A stretch of 64,000 nt of DNA from Rhodococcoides trifolii (GTDB lineage Bacteria > Actinomycetota > Actinomycetes > Mycobacteriales > Mycobacteriaceae): NCBI RefSeq assembly GCF_014635345.1, contig NZ_BMCU01000001.1, positions 496,001-560,000 on the forward strand. The letters run 5' to 3'. This document shows, piece after piece, positions 1 to 8,217 of the stretch. The notes beneath the pieces are model-generated. The model saw nothing but the letters and a program-made list of their open reading frames with translations, was not told where the DNA came from and ran no database searches. The position numbers were made by a program, and so were the translations under genes. Position 1 is the first letter of the stretch. Each line of letters starts with the position of its first letter.

Positions 1-534
1 GCCACCGGCACGGTCCGTGACGACGTCCTCGAATTGCTGCTTGCGGAACCGTATTACGGTCTGGACGCGCCGAAGTCGACGGGGCGTGAGCTGTTCGACC
101 GTTCGTACGTGGCCGACAGACTTGTCGGCGTGGGAGTCGACGGACCGGATCTACTGGCCACTCTCACCGAGCTCACGGCGGTGACCGTGGCCGACGCTGT
201 GCGCCGGCTCGACGTCACCGAGGTGGTGGTGTCCGGTGGTGGTGTACGCAACTCGACCCTGATGTCCGCGCTGCGCCGCCGGCTTGCACCCACTGCGGTG
301 GTCACCAGCGCTGAGCGTGGTCTGCCGCCGCTCAGCAAAGAGGCGTATCTCGTTGCGCTGCTCGGCTTTCTGACGTGGAATCAGATTCCCGGGGTGGTTC
401 CCGGAGCGACCGGCTCGCCGCAGCCGCGCGTGCTGGGCCGCATCAGTCCGGGCGACGCACCGATGCGACTTCCGGAACCGTCCGAGCCACCGCGTCGACT
501 CGTCGTTCGCAGAAAACCCCTGAGGAGAACCTGA
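1..534 (+). CDS. anmK: Anhydro-N-acetylmuramic acid kinase, C-terminal part (5' end outside window)
   Basis: This is the C-terminal 177 residues of AnmK, which phosphorylates 1,6-anhydro-MurNAc to MurNAc-6-phosphate during cytoplasmic recycling of cell-wall muropeptides. The frame is open from base 1 with no start, so the gene begins upstream. The stretch YYGLDAPKSTGRE and the glycine-rich SGGGVRNSTLM segment match conserved AnmK blocks near the C-terminus of the family. The stop lies two bases before the next start, and a ribosome site (GAGGAG) sits in its last codons, so it is probably co-transcribed with the symporter that follows. The tail after the kinase fold is basic and Pro-rich and probably disordered. 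Confidence 0.9.
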   Translation, partial: ATGTVRDDVLELLLAEPYYGLDAPKSTGRELFDRSYVADRLVGVGVDGPDLLATLTELTAVTVADAVRRLDVTEVVVSGGGVRNSTLMSALRRRLAPTAVVTSAERGLPPLSKEAYLVALLGFLTWNQIPGVVPGATGSPQPRVLGRISPGDAPMRLPEPSEPPRRLVVRRKPLRRT

Positions 535-536
535 CC

Positions 537-2078
537 ATGCGTGAACTCGATCTTGTTGTCGTGGTGGTGTATCTGATCGCCATCGCGGTGATCGGTCTCA
601 AGCTCTCCGGCAAGCAGAAGACGTCGACAGATTACTTCGTCGGGGACCGCAGCCTCCCCTGGTGGACTGTGTGCTTCTCGGTGGTCGCCACCGAGACCAG
701 CGTGCTCACGGTGATCAGCGTTCCCGGTGGCGCTTACACCACACAGGGTTTCGGCAACGTCGAGTTGGCGATCGGCTACATCATCGGCCGCGTGATCGTC
801 GCGACGGTGCTCATTCCGCTGTACAAGAGAGGCGGATTCGTCAGCGCATACCAATACTTGGCCGCACGTTTCGGTATCAAGCTGCAGGGCTTGGCGTCGG
901 TGACATTCGTCTTCACTCGGTTGTTGGCAGAAGGGGTTCGACTCTTTGCCTCCGCAATTCCGATCAAGCTGCTTCTCGACGAGTTGGGTATCGGCGTCGG
1001 TTACACCACCATCATCGTCGTGTTGACCATCATCACCGTCGTATATACCTACCTCGGCGGTATCAAGGCCGTGATTTGGACGGACGCCATCCAAATGGTG
1101 CTCTACGTCGGCGGTGCGCTCATCGCAATCGCTGTGCTGTTCGGCCACGTCGGCACATCGGGGGTGTCCGATGCGTTCGAGGCGGGCAAGTTCAAGCTTT
1201 TCGACACGAACTTCGACCTGGCACATATCGCGACGAGTGCATTCGCCCTTCCCACCGCGATCATCGGCGGCGCCATCTTCGCGATGGCGAGCCACGGCTC
1301 GGATCAGCTTATCGTTCAACGCATCCTGTCGACGAAGACTCTGCGCGACGGGCAGAAGGCGATGATCGGATCAGGCATCTTCGTGGCCATCCAGTTCGCG
1401 GCCTTCTCGTTGGTCGGAGCACTTCTGTGGTCCTACAACGACGGCAAGACGTTCAAGGAACTGGGCCTGTCCAGCTCGGACAATCTATACCCCAACTTCA
1501 TTCTGCACGGACTTCCCGTCGTCGTCTCGGGTCTGCTCGTCGCCGGAATCCTGGGTGCAGCAATGGGTTCGCTGTCGTCTGCTTTGAACTCGATGTCCAA
1601 TTCCACCGTGTCCGACATCATCCATTCCTTCTCCTCGAAGACGCCGGACGACGCGACGATGTTGCGTCTTGCAAGAATCATGACGCTTGTCTGGGCTGTC
1701 CTGATGGCCGTCTTCGCAAGCGCCTTCTCCACGAGTACGGGCAACGTGTACTTGACCGGGCTGGCCATCGCCGGATACACCTACGGAGCACTGCTCGGCG
1801 CATTCCTGTTGGGACGGCTGGTCCGACGAGCCAATCAAACCGACGCGCTCATCGCGTTCGTGGTCACCATCGTCGTGATGACGTACATCGTTCGGTTCGT
1901 CAAAATCGACATCACCACGGCGGGCGTCACTACAGCGACGTCCGTCGCTCCGCAGTGGCTCGTGCCGATCGGGGTGGTGATCACCCTGCTTACGGGCGTG
2001 ATCACCAGTCGATTCCATGCGCAGCCGAAGGTCGAGGCGCTCCCCGATGCAGACGACCCCGTAGCCCTCACGAAGTGA
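537..2078 (+). CDS. Sodium:solute symporter (SSS family)
   Basis: A 513-residue polytopic membrane protein of the SSS/SLC5 family, which imports sugars, amino acids or carboxylates with Na+. The N-terminal helix is followed by the family block TDYFVGDRSLPWW. Near residues 340-360 there is the small-residue helix AAMGSLSSALNSMSNSTVSD, typical of the SSS sodium site region. I place the start at 537 because TGAGGAGAAC precedes it; an in-frame upstream extension would run through anmK. The substrate is not evident. Direct coupling to anmK suggests anhydro-muropeptide or amino-sugar uptake, but that is inference from context only. Confidence 0.88.
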   Translation: MRELDLVVVVVYLIAIAVIGLKLSGKQKTSTDYFVGDRSLPWWTVCFSVVATETSVLTVISVPGGAYTTQGFGNVELAIGYIIGRVIVATVLIPLYKRGGFVSAYQYLAARFGIKLQGLASVTFVFTRLLAEGVRLFASAIPIKLLLDELGIGVGYTTIIVVLTIITVVYTYLGGIKAVIWTDAIQMVLYVGGALIAIAVLFGHVGTSGVSDAFEAGKFKLFDTNFDLAHIATSAFALPTAIIGGAIFAMASHGSDQLIVQRILSTKTLRDGQKAMIGSGIFVAIQFAAFSLVGALLWSYNDGKTFKELGLSSSDNLYPNFILHGLPVVVSGLLVAGILGAAMGSLSSALNSMSNSTVSDIIHSFSSKTPDDATMLRLARIMTLVWAVLMAVFASAFSTSTGNVYLTGLAIAGYTYGALLGAFLLGRLVRRANQTDALIAFVVTIVVMTYIVRFVKIDITTAGVTTATSVAPQWLVPIGVVITLLTGVITSRFHAQPKVEALPDADDPVALTK

Positions 2079-2096
2079 TCCCGGCACACTGTCCCC

Positions 2097-2579
2097 ATGA
2101 GCGGACCCGGTGAACTTCTCGTAGGACTCGTCGTGCTGATCGGACTGATCGGCATCGTGGTCCCGATCCTGCCCGGCACCATCCTGATCTTCGCCGCGAT
2201 CGGGGTGTGGGCGTTCATCACCGGTACCGCGACCGGATGGACCGTATTCGGCATCGCAACAGCGCTTCTCGTGATCTCGGGCGTCGTCAAGTACACCTGG
2301 CCGGGGCGCAAGCTGAAGGACGCAGGCGTTCCGACAAAGTCCATCGTCATCGGCGGGATCCTGGGCATCGTGGGGTTCTTCGTGATCCCGGTGCTCGGCC
2401 TGTTCCTCGGATTCCTTCTCGGCGTCTTCGTCGCCGAGCTTCCTCGGTTCGGCAACAGCCGTGATGCGTGGCGGTCCACCGTCCACGCGACGAAGGCCGT
2501 CGGACTGTCGATCCTTGTCGAATTGTTCGGCGCCCTGCTCGCGTCCGGAGTGTGGGTGGGGGCTGCGGTCCTGGTGTGA
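2097..2579 (+). CDS. DUF456 family membrane protein
   Basis: A 160-residue integral membrane protein. It opens with a hydrophobic helix followed by the VPILPGT turn typical of DUF456 proteins, and has four or five predicted hydrophobic segments with Gly-rich turns (GGILGIVGFFVIPVLG). DUF456 has no established biochemical role. It starts 18 bases after the symporter stop, so it may be the last gene of that transcript. A GC-rich imperfect hairpin (GGCCACA/TGTGGGCC, about 2586-2602) just after its stop could end transcription. Confidence 0.8.
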   Translation: MSGPGELLVGLVVLIGLIGIVVPILPGTILIFAAIGVWAFITGTATGWTVFGIATALLVISGVVKYTWPGRKLKDAGVPTKSIVIGGILGIVGFFVIPVLGLFLGFLLGVFVAELPRFGNSRDAWRSTVHATKAVGLSILVELFGALLASGVWVGAAVLV

Positions 2580-2654
2580 CGCTGGGGCCACATTCTGTGG
2601 GCCTATTCCGCACTATCGCAGAGATGTTTTGGATCATGAACGCTGTGGCCCGCC

Positions 2655-2706
2655 TGTCAGGTAGAGCTTGACGGAAAACCGAGTCTGCGTCAGGATCAAC
2701 CTGACA
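2655..2706 (+). promoter_or_regulatory. Promoter bracketed by an inverted repeat, upstream of the HTH gene
   Basis: A -35-like TTGACG (2668-2673) and a -10-like CAGGAT (2691-2696) are spaced by 17 bases. The half-sites TGTCAGGT (2655-2662) and ACCTGACA (2699-2706) are perfect inverted copies, one just upstream of the -35 and one just after the -10. A ribosome site CAGGAGG follows directly. The arrangement looks like an autoregulated promoter, but no footprint exists to prove it. Confidence 0.5.
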
Positions 2707-2719
2707 CAGGAGGTTTGCA

Positions 2720-3115
2720 ATGGACGTATTCGAGATCGACATCACCGACGCCACCCGCGCCGTGGTCGACGCAGGGGCGCTGGAGGCAGGGCGGCACGCA
2801 GACGAACTCGTCGGCACCGGACCGTTGCCCGGCACACCTGCCTGGGACGCGGAGCAGGGCACCGACATCCCGGCGCAGAGACAACTGGCGTGGCACTTGC
2901 TGAGTCTGCGTATACAACGTGCTGCAGGGCTCGACGGCATCGAAACCGTTGTCGTACTTCGGGTTCAGGGCGCAACCTGGTCGGCCATCGGCCGGGCGAC
3001 CGGCATGACGCGTCAGTCCGCGCACGAGCGATGGGGTGCGCGTGCGGCAGCGGTACTCGACCCGATGGGAACCGGACAGCCGGAGATCGTGGCGCGAGAC
3101 GAACCGACCCGCTGA
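2720..3115 (+). CDS. Small protein with a predicted helix-turn-helix
   Basis: A 131-residue soluble protein. Residues about 84-106 (GATWSAIGRATGMTRQSAHERW) have the pattern of a sigma-like or GntR-like helix-turn-helix: a helix, the GMT turn, then a Ser/Gln/Arg-rich recognition helix. The N-terminal half is acidic and unassigned. AGGAGG lies seven bases before the ATG, which fixes the start. It is a single-gene unit behind a promoter flanked by inverted half-sites, so negative autoregulation is a fair guess. Such small HTH proteins are common hypothetical proteins in Rhodococcus and Nocardia, and I cannot name targets. Confidence 0.72.
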   Translation: MDVFEIDITDATRAVVDAGALEAGRHADELVGTGPLPGTPAWDAEQGTDIPAQRQLAWHLLSLRIQRAAGLDGIETVVVLRVQGATWSAIGRATGMTRQSAHERWGARAAAVLDPMGTGQPEIVARDEPTR

Positions 3116-3254
3116 CTGGGTGTGGTGGACAGGTTTCCCATCGGACGAATCGGGCATCCGGGAGCGTTAACGTTCTTCGGCAACCTGTCGGAGGTCTCGA
3201 CCCCCAGCGCCGATTGCTCGGCGCGCCTGACGCTTTCGAAAGAACTGGTCGACT

Positions 3255-4022
3255 ATGGGCATCTTCAATCGCAAACGCGACGGCGACAACACTCAATCTG
3301 CAGACTTCCGCAATCAGCGGACAGACGAGCCGGTGGGCCGTGACGAGCCGTTGCGTCGTGACGAGACTGTGGGTCGTGACGACAGGCTGGGTCGTGACGA
3401 CAGGCTGGGTCGTGACGACGCGCTGGGCCGGAACGAGCCCCTCAGCCCCAGGGAAGCCACGGCTCGGCAGAAGGAACAGTTCGGCGGCATCAAGTTCGGG
3501 TCCGCATTCTTCGGCTGGCTTACCGCCATCGGCTTCACCGTCTTACTCATCGGCGTGTTGACTGCGGCTGGTGCGGCCGTGGGCGTTTCGACCGGTACCT
3601 CGATCGACGAGGCGACCGATCAGGCCACTGCGAACTCCGACACTGCGTCGACCGTCGGACTGGTCGGCGGAATCGCCCTCCTGGTCGTGCTGTTGATCGC
3701 CTACTACTGCGGTGGTTACGTCGCAGGCCGAATGGCTCGGTTCAACGGTCTGCGGCAGGGATTCGCCGTGTGGCTGTGGACGATCCTGATCGCCGTCATC
3801 GTCGCGATCGTTGCCGTCGTCGCCGGTGACCAGTACGACATCCTCGGCCAGCTCGACGCGTTCCCCCGTATTCCGGTGGACGGCAACGTCGGCACCGCGG
3901 GCGCCATTGCTCTGGCCGCCGCTGCCGCGGTGAGTCTCGTCGGAGCGCTGCTCGGTGGCCTCGCGGGGATGCGGTTCCACCGCAAGGTCGACAAGGCCGC
4001 GTTCGAACCTGTCACCCGCTGA
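3255..4022 (+). CDS. Four-helix membrane protein with an N-terminal charged hexapeptide repeat
   Basis: A 255-residue hypothetical membrane protein. Residues 1-80 are hydrophilic and include six degenerate hexapeptides of the type LGRDDR (residues 27-62). Four hydrophobic segments follow at about 84-110, 133-155, 170-190 and 212-238, ending in a short basic tail. The membrane part resembles small Gly/Ala-rich membrane proteins that are widespread in actinobacteria and have no known role. The ATG is preceded by GAAAGAACTGGTCGACT, a weak ribosome site. The repeat tract is probably a flexible cytoplasmic arm. Confidence 0.75.
   Translation: MGIFNRKRDGDNTQSADFRNQRTDEPVGRDEPLRRDETVGRDDRLGRDDRLGRDDALGRNEPLSPREATARQKEQFGGIKFGSAFFGWLTAIGFTVLLIGVLTAAGAAVGVSTGTSIDEATDQATANSDTASTVGLVGGIALLVVLLIAYYCGGYVAGRMARFNGLRQGFAVWLWTILIAVIVAIVAVVAGDQYDILGQLDAFPRIPVDGNVGTAGAIALAAAAAVSLVGALLGGLAGMRFHRKVDKAAFEPVTR
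3333..3440 (+). repeat. 18-bp in-frame tandem repeat, six units
   Basis: Six degenerate copies of an 18-base unit (core GGTCGTGACGACAGGCTG) lie within the preceding membrane-protein gene. The two central copies are identical. Because the period is a multiple of three, changes in copy number keep the frame and would only lengthen the charged arm. Confidence 0.85.
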
Positions 4023-4025
4023 CAA

Positions 4026-4793
4026 CTACCGAACCCTGTACCACGCCTGCGCATTTCGATAGAGCACAGCCTGCAGGTCGCCGCCCACCGCTTCCGCCAC
4101 GACGTCGAGGTCGGAGGGTTCGAATGGGCGGCGAGCCCGCGTGCTCGGCAGGTCGGTCGCGAACATCAATGCTTCCGGATTCACGCGGTGAATCTGTCGC
4201 ATGGCGTCGAGAGGATCCAGTTCGAGCCTCCCGAATCCCGTCGCCTTGACGCGTACCCCTCTGTCTGCCAGTTCGAGCAGGTAGGGCAGGGCCTCGCGCG
4301 AGAGACCCAGGTAGTCGATGCTGACGGCGGGCAGCTTGGCCAGAACCGGATTGAGGGAGCGCAACAGGCTCGCCCCGACGTAGAACTCGCTGTGCCACCC
4401 GACCAGGTCGTGGGCACGTACTGCCTGCTCGGTCATGGGCCCGATCTCGAACGCGCCACGCCGGAGATTGAACCGAAGGCCGCGCACGCCGGCGGCGTCG
4501 AGGGCGACGATCTCCTCGTCGGTGGTGCCGTCGGGCAACTGCGTCACACCCACCCAGCTCGGGCCGAGCTCGCGCAGTGCCGCAGTGAGAAATGACTGTT
4601 CGGTCCCCTGGAACGACGCGCTGATCACAGCGCCTCCGGTGATTCCCAGACCGTCCACGGCCTTCTCGTAATCGGCGATGGTGAAGGGGTCGGGAACGAA
4701 ACCGTTGTTCCCTACCAGCGGGAACCGCGGATCGATGATGTGGACGTGGGCGTCGAACACGACCTCAGAATGCCTCATGATTGGATGAGACAC
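4026..4793 (-). CDS. Amidohydrolase-family TIM-barrel hydrolase
   Basis: A 255-residue protein of the amidohydrolase-2 class (metal-dependent barrel hydrolases and decarboxylases). The first strand carries the metal-binding DAHVHI motif (residues 14-19) and the last part carries FATDLPST (211-218), whose Asp is the usual catalytic or metal ligand. The GTG at 4793 gives this length; an ATG at 4778 is an equally good start and would remove five residues. It faces a SMP-30 lactonase gene across 34 bases, so the two probably share a regulatory region and act on related sugar-acid or lactone substrates. Confidence 0.82.
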   Translation of the reverse strand: MSHPIMRHSEVVFDAHVHIIDPRFPLVGNNGFVPDPFTIADYEKAVDGLGITGGAVISASFQGTEQSFLTAALRELGPSWVGVTQLPDGTTDEEIVALDAAGVRGLRFNLRRGAFEIGPMTEQAVRAHDLVGWHSEFYVGASLLRSLNPVLAKLPAVSIDYLGLSREALPYLLELADRGVRVKATGFGRLELDPLDAMRQIHRVNPEALMFATDLPSTRARRPFEPSDLDVVAEAVGGDLQAVLYRNAQAWYRVR

Positions 4794-4827
4794 ACGTCAC
4801 ATCCCGATCTTGTGAGGAGTTCTACCA

Positions 4828-5712
4828 ATGGATGCATCGGTTTCTGTGATCCTCGAGGGCCGTAGCTACCTGGAGTGCCCGCGTTGGCATCCGGACGATA
4901 ACGGCATCGGTCGGATCTGGGTGTCCGACTTCTACACACACGAGGTCATCTCCGCGCTCCCCGACGGAACCGACGTCAGGGTGGAGGCGGTGGTGGAGGG
5001 TCAGCCGTCCGGGCTCGGGTGGTTGCACGACGGTCGGCTACTCGTCGTGTCGATGACGGACAAGACGGTGCTGCGCCGCGAGATCACCGGCGAGCTGGTC
5101 GTGCACGCAGATCTGTCCGACTACGCGACCGGTCATGCCAACGACATGTACGTCGACCTCGAGGGCCGGGCGTACGTGGGCAACTTCGGGTTCGACCTGA
5201 TGAACATGGCGCCCATCGAGACCGCAAGCCTGGTGCGCATCGACACCGACGGCAGCGTGCACGAAGTCGCGACCGACCTGCATTTCCCCAACGGCATGGC
5301 CCTCACGTCCAACGGTGAGCTGCTGGTCGACGAGACCATCGGCAATCGCGTCAGCGCCTTCACGATCGCGGAGGACGGATCGCTCGGCGAACGCCGCGAC
5401 TGGGCCACCTTCGGCGCACTGCCCACGGGGACCGACATGGCCGAGGGGCTGAGTCAGGTCGTCGTTGCTGCCGACGGCTGTGCCCTCGCGCCCGACGGAA
5501 CACTCTGGGCCGCCGACGCATTGGGGCAACGGGTCGTCCAAGTACGCGAGGGCGAGGGCCTGGTCGACGAAATCAAGTTCGACACCGGAGTCTTCGCCTG
5601 CGGTTTCGGCGGCGACGACGGACGCACGCTCTTTGTCTGTGCTGCACCCGATTTCAACGAGCACGCCCGCAAGGATGCGCGGGAGGGGAAGTTGCTGGCG
5701 GTGCGGATCTAG
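4828..5712 (+). CDS. SMP-30/gluconolactonase family protein
   Basis: A 294-residue six-bladed beta-propeller lactonase-like hydrolase. It has the N-terminal metal-ligand Glu in the YLECPRW segment, the HANDMYVD motif near residue 110 and the ALAPDGTLW segment near 218, where the propeller's divalent-metal and catalytic residues lie in this family. GTGAGGAG is positioned seven bases before the ATG. The family opens lactones such as gluconolactone, but the specific substrate here is unknown. Its stop overlaps the convergent fprA stop by four bases. Confidence 0.87.
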   Translation: MDASVSVILEGRSYLECPRWHPDDNGIGRIWVSDFYTHEVISALPDGTDVRVEAVVEGQPSGLGWLHDGRLLVVSMTDKTVLRREITGELVVHADLSDYATGHANDMYVDLEGRAYVGNFGFDLMNMAPIETASLVRIDTDGSVHEVATDLHFPNGMALTSNGELLVDETIGNRVSAFTIAEDGSLGERRDWATFGALPTGTDMAEGLSQVVVAADGCALAPDGTLWAADALGQRVVQVREGEGLVDEIKFDTGVFACGFGGDDGRTLFVCAAPDFNEHARKDAREGKLLAVRI

Positions 5713-7088
5713 ACCTTGTCCGGCTCCGACGCCGCCAGCATGTCCTCACGCTCGACGACCTTGACACGCTCGCGACCCTCGGGCTCGCCCAGCGAACGCT
5801 CGTGCGCGTCGAGGCGGTACCAGCCCTGCCACGTCGTGTACGGAACGTTCTTGTCTTCCAAGAACTTCACGACGGCGTCTTCGGACGGCTCGGTGGCGCC
5901 GGCGAACCCGGTGGAGTCGGCGAGGAGGTTGGCGACGGTTTCGTTGGCATCGCCCTTGGTGTGGCCGATGAGGCCGACGGGTCCACGCTTGATCCAGCCG
6001 GTGACGTAGGTGGCGTTCACCGACTCGCCGTCGAGGGTCTGCACGCGGCCGGCCTCGTTGGGGATGGTGCCGGCGAGCTCGTCGAACGGCAGGTCGGCGA
6101 TGTTCTGGCTGAGGTAACCCACGGCGCGGTACACGGCCTGGACGTCCCAGTCGGTGTATTTACCGGTGCCCGTGACGTTTCCGGTGCCGTCGAGTTCGGT
6201 GCGCTCGGTGCGCAGCCCGACGACCTTGCCGTTCTCGCCGATCACCTCGTGCGGGGACTCGAAGAAGTGCAGGAACAGCTTGTGCGGACGCGTGCCGACG
6301 TCGCGAATTGCCCAGTCCTGCAGCGTGTTCGCGACCATGTCGACCTGCTTGGACTCGCGGCGGGACTTTTCGGAGCCTTCGTCGTAGTCGATGTCCTCGG
6401 GGGCGACGATGACCTCGATGGTCGGCGAGTGGTCGAGCTCGCGCAGCTCGAGCGGGGTGAACTTGGCCTGCGCCGGCCCGCGACGCCCGAACACGTGCAC
6501 CTCGGTGGCCTTGTTCGCCTTCAGGCCCTCGTAGACGTTGGCCGGGATCTCCGTCGGCAGCAGTTCGTCGCCGGTCTTGGCGAGCACGCGTGCGACGTCG
6601 AGGGCGACGTTGCCGACGCCGAGCACGGCCACCTTCTCGGCCTCGAGGGGCCAGGTGCGGGGGACGTCGGGGTGACCGTCGTACCAGGAGACGAAGTCGG
6701 CAGCGCCGTACGATCCGTCGAGTTCGATGCCGGGGATCTTCAGGTCGCGGTCCGCGTTGGCGCCGGTGGAGAAGATGACGGCGTCGTAGAACCGTCGGAG
6801 CGTCTCGAGGTCGATGTCGGTGCCGTAGTCGATGTTGCCGAGCAGGCGTACCTGCGGCTTGTCGAGAACCTTGTGCAGGGCGGTGATGATGCCCTTGATC
6901 CGCGGGTGGTCGGGAGCGACGCCGTAGCGGATGAGGCCGAAGGGAGCCGGCATGCGCTCGAACAGGTCGATGCTGACACCCGGCCCCGAAACGTTGTGAT
7001 CGGACTTCATCAGGGCGTCGGCGGCATAGATGCCGGCCGGGCCTGCGCCCACGATGGCGACACGAAGAGGACGGGTCTGCTCGGTCAT
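5709..7088 (-). CDS. fprA: FprA-type ferredoxin/adrenodoxin-like NADP reductase
   Basis: A flavoprotein of about 459 residues that passes electrons between NADPH and ferredoxins. An N-terminal FAD Rossmann motif (IVGAGPAGIYAAD), the block FGLIRYGVAPDHP, an NADP-binding GVGNVALDVARVL and the C-terminal YVTGWIKRGPVGLIGHTK block are all characteristic of the adrenodoxin reductase/FprA family. I prefer the ATG at 7088 because its length matches mycobacterial FprA. An ATG at 7121 and a GTG at 7127 would add a short, poorly conserved leader. Likely partners are small ferredoxins supplying P450s, but none is encoded nearby. Confidence 0.9.
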   Translation of the reverse strand: MTEQTRPLRVAIVGAGPAGIYAADALMKSDHNVSGPGVSIDLFERMPAPFGLIRYGVAPDHPRIKGIITALHKVLDKPQVRLLGNIDYGTDIDLETLRRFYDAVIFSTGANADRDLKIPGIELDGSYGAADFVSWYDGHPDVPRTWPLEAEKVAVLGVGNVALDVARVLAKTGDELLPTEIPANVYEGLKANKATEVHVFGRRGPAQAKFTPLELRELDHSPTIEVIVAPEDIDYDEGSEKSRRESKQVDMVANTLQDWAIRDVGTRPHKLFLHFFESPHEVIGENGKVVGLRTERTELDGTGNVTGTGKYTDWDVQAVYRAVGYLSQNIADLPFDELAGTIPNEAGRVQTLDGESVNATYVTGWIKRGPVGLIGHTKGDANETVANLLADSTGFAGATEPSEDAVVKFLEDKNVPYTTWQGWYRLDAHERSLGEPEGRERVKVVEREDMLAASEPDKV

Positions 7089-7169
7089 CAGCTGCGCTCT
7101 ACCTAACATCGGGGACGTCATGGACACACCAGCATAAATTAAGCCCGACCTAAGCTGGACCGGTAGGTG

Positions 7170-7562
7170 TCAGAGATCGCCTTCGAGGAACTGCGCGCGG
7201 CCGAACCCGAACGACCAGTCGGCCTGTGTGTTCTCTACGACCGACACCACGAGGTCTTTCGGGTTCAGGTCCACCGACGCCTCGAGACGCACCGACAGTG
7301 CGGCGTACAGCGCCTTCTTCTGGTCCGTCGAGCGCCCCTGTTGGGTCACCTGAATCACGACGACGTCGTCGCTGCGCTCGAAGCCGAGTCCGGTGTCGAG
7401 GGCGACGATGTGGCCCGGCTTGTGCTCGCTGATCACCTGGTAGCGATCGCGTTCGGGTGCGGCGAACTCGTCGACCAGGACATCTTGGACGGTCTGAGCC
7501 AGCTGGGAGATCCGATCGGTGTCCCAGCGTCCCTCGATGACGTCGATACGTACCAGTGGCAA
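7170..7562 (-). CDS. Tautomerase-family protein, TTG start exposing the catalytic proline
   Basis: A 130-residue member of the tautomerase superfamily, whose enzymes use an N-terminal proline as a general base. Starting at the TTG (7562) places Pro immediately after the initiator Met, and AGGAG sits eight bases upstream of that TTG, so this start is well supported even though an in-frame ATG lies further upstream. The mature protein begins PLVRIDVIEGRW. Its length fits the larger Tautomerase_2 group rather than 62-residue 4-OT proteins. The substrate is unknown. The gene appears monocistronic. Confidence 0.85.
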   Translation of the reverse strand: MPLVRIDVIEGRWDTDRISQLAQTVQDVLVDEFAAPERDRYQVISEHKPGHIVALDTGLGFERSDDVVVIQVTQQGRSTDQKKALYAALSVRLEASVDLNPKDLVVSVVENTQADWSFGFGRAQFLEGDL

Positions 7563-7729
7563 TGCGCTCACTCCTGAAAGTCGTGTGTCTGTCCTAGGAC
7601 CCACTTCGGCGACAGAAGATTCCCGGAGTGAGTCAGGTCACAAACGGGATGAGTTCCCACGCTGGCGCGGGTTGTACCACGAAGTAACAACATGGCGGTG
7701 CTCGATCGCCGTCGTACCGAGGAGACACC

Positions 7730-8173
7730 GTGGCTGTACCGACTATGACGTGGACGCCCACGGCGTCGGTCGGTGTGTTCACCCGTCTTCGCTCCGACGC
7801 ATTGTGGTCGCAGCTGGTCCGTTTCGCGGCAGTCGGTGGCTCGAGCAACGTCGTCTACGTCGTCCTTTTCGCGGTGATGATGCGGTACGGCTCGGTTCTC
7901 GCGAACCTGGCGGGAGTCGTCGTCAGCACTGTTCTGGCCACCGAACTTCATCGGCGTCTGACCTTTCACGCGGCGTCTCGCGTCGGCTGGTTCACCGCTC
8001 AGTGGGAGGGCGGAGGGCTTGCCCTCGTCGGCCTCGTCACGAGCTACGCCGCACTGGCCGTTCTGCATGCGGCGGTCGACGCCCCCAGTTGGGTCGTCTC
8101 GGCGGCCGTCGTGATCGGGGCGAGCGCCGCAGCTGGGCTTGTTCGTTTCATCGCACTACGCGGCCTGTTCTAG
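7730..8173 (+). CDS. GtrA-like membrane protein
   Basis: A 147-residue protein with four transmembrane helices and the GtrA signature: LVRFAAVGGSSNVVY at the first helix, ELHRRLTFH after the second, and a C-terminal VRFIALRGLF. GtrA proteins act in the membrane in polyprenyl-linked sugar translocation for cell-surface polysaccharide decoration. GAGGAGAC precedes the GTG start. No glycosyltransferase lies beside it here, so the pathway cannot be assigned. Confidence 0.85.
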   Translation: MAVPTMTWTPTASVGVFTRLRSDALWSQLVRFAAVGGSSNVVYVVLFAVMMRYGSVLANLAGVVVSTVLATELHRRLTFHAASRVGWFTAQWEGGGLALVGLVTSYAALAVLHAAVDAPSWVVSAAVVIGASAAAGLVRFIALRGLF

Positions 8174-8217
8174 CTCCGACTAGCCGACTCCCGGGGCGTA
8201 GCGGCAAGATCGAGGCC

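Noticed and set aside
2668..3561. Plus-strand frame spanning the HTH and membrane-protein genes
   Set aside because: It is Arg/Gly-rich, overlaps two well-supported genes in other frames, and has no ribosome site.
5802..7106. Long open frame on the plus strand opposite fprA (434 codons)
   Set aside because: It is a GC-rich antisense shadow. The minus strand has clear FprA motifs throughout; the plus-strand product is low-complexity Val/Gly/Asp-rich with no domain.
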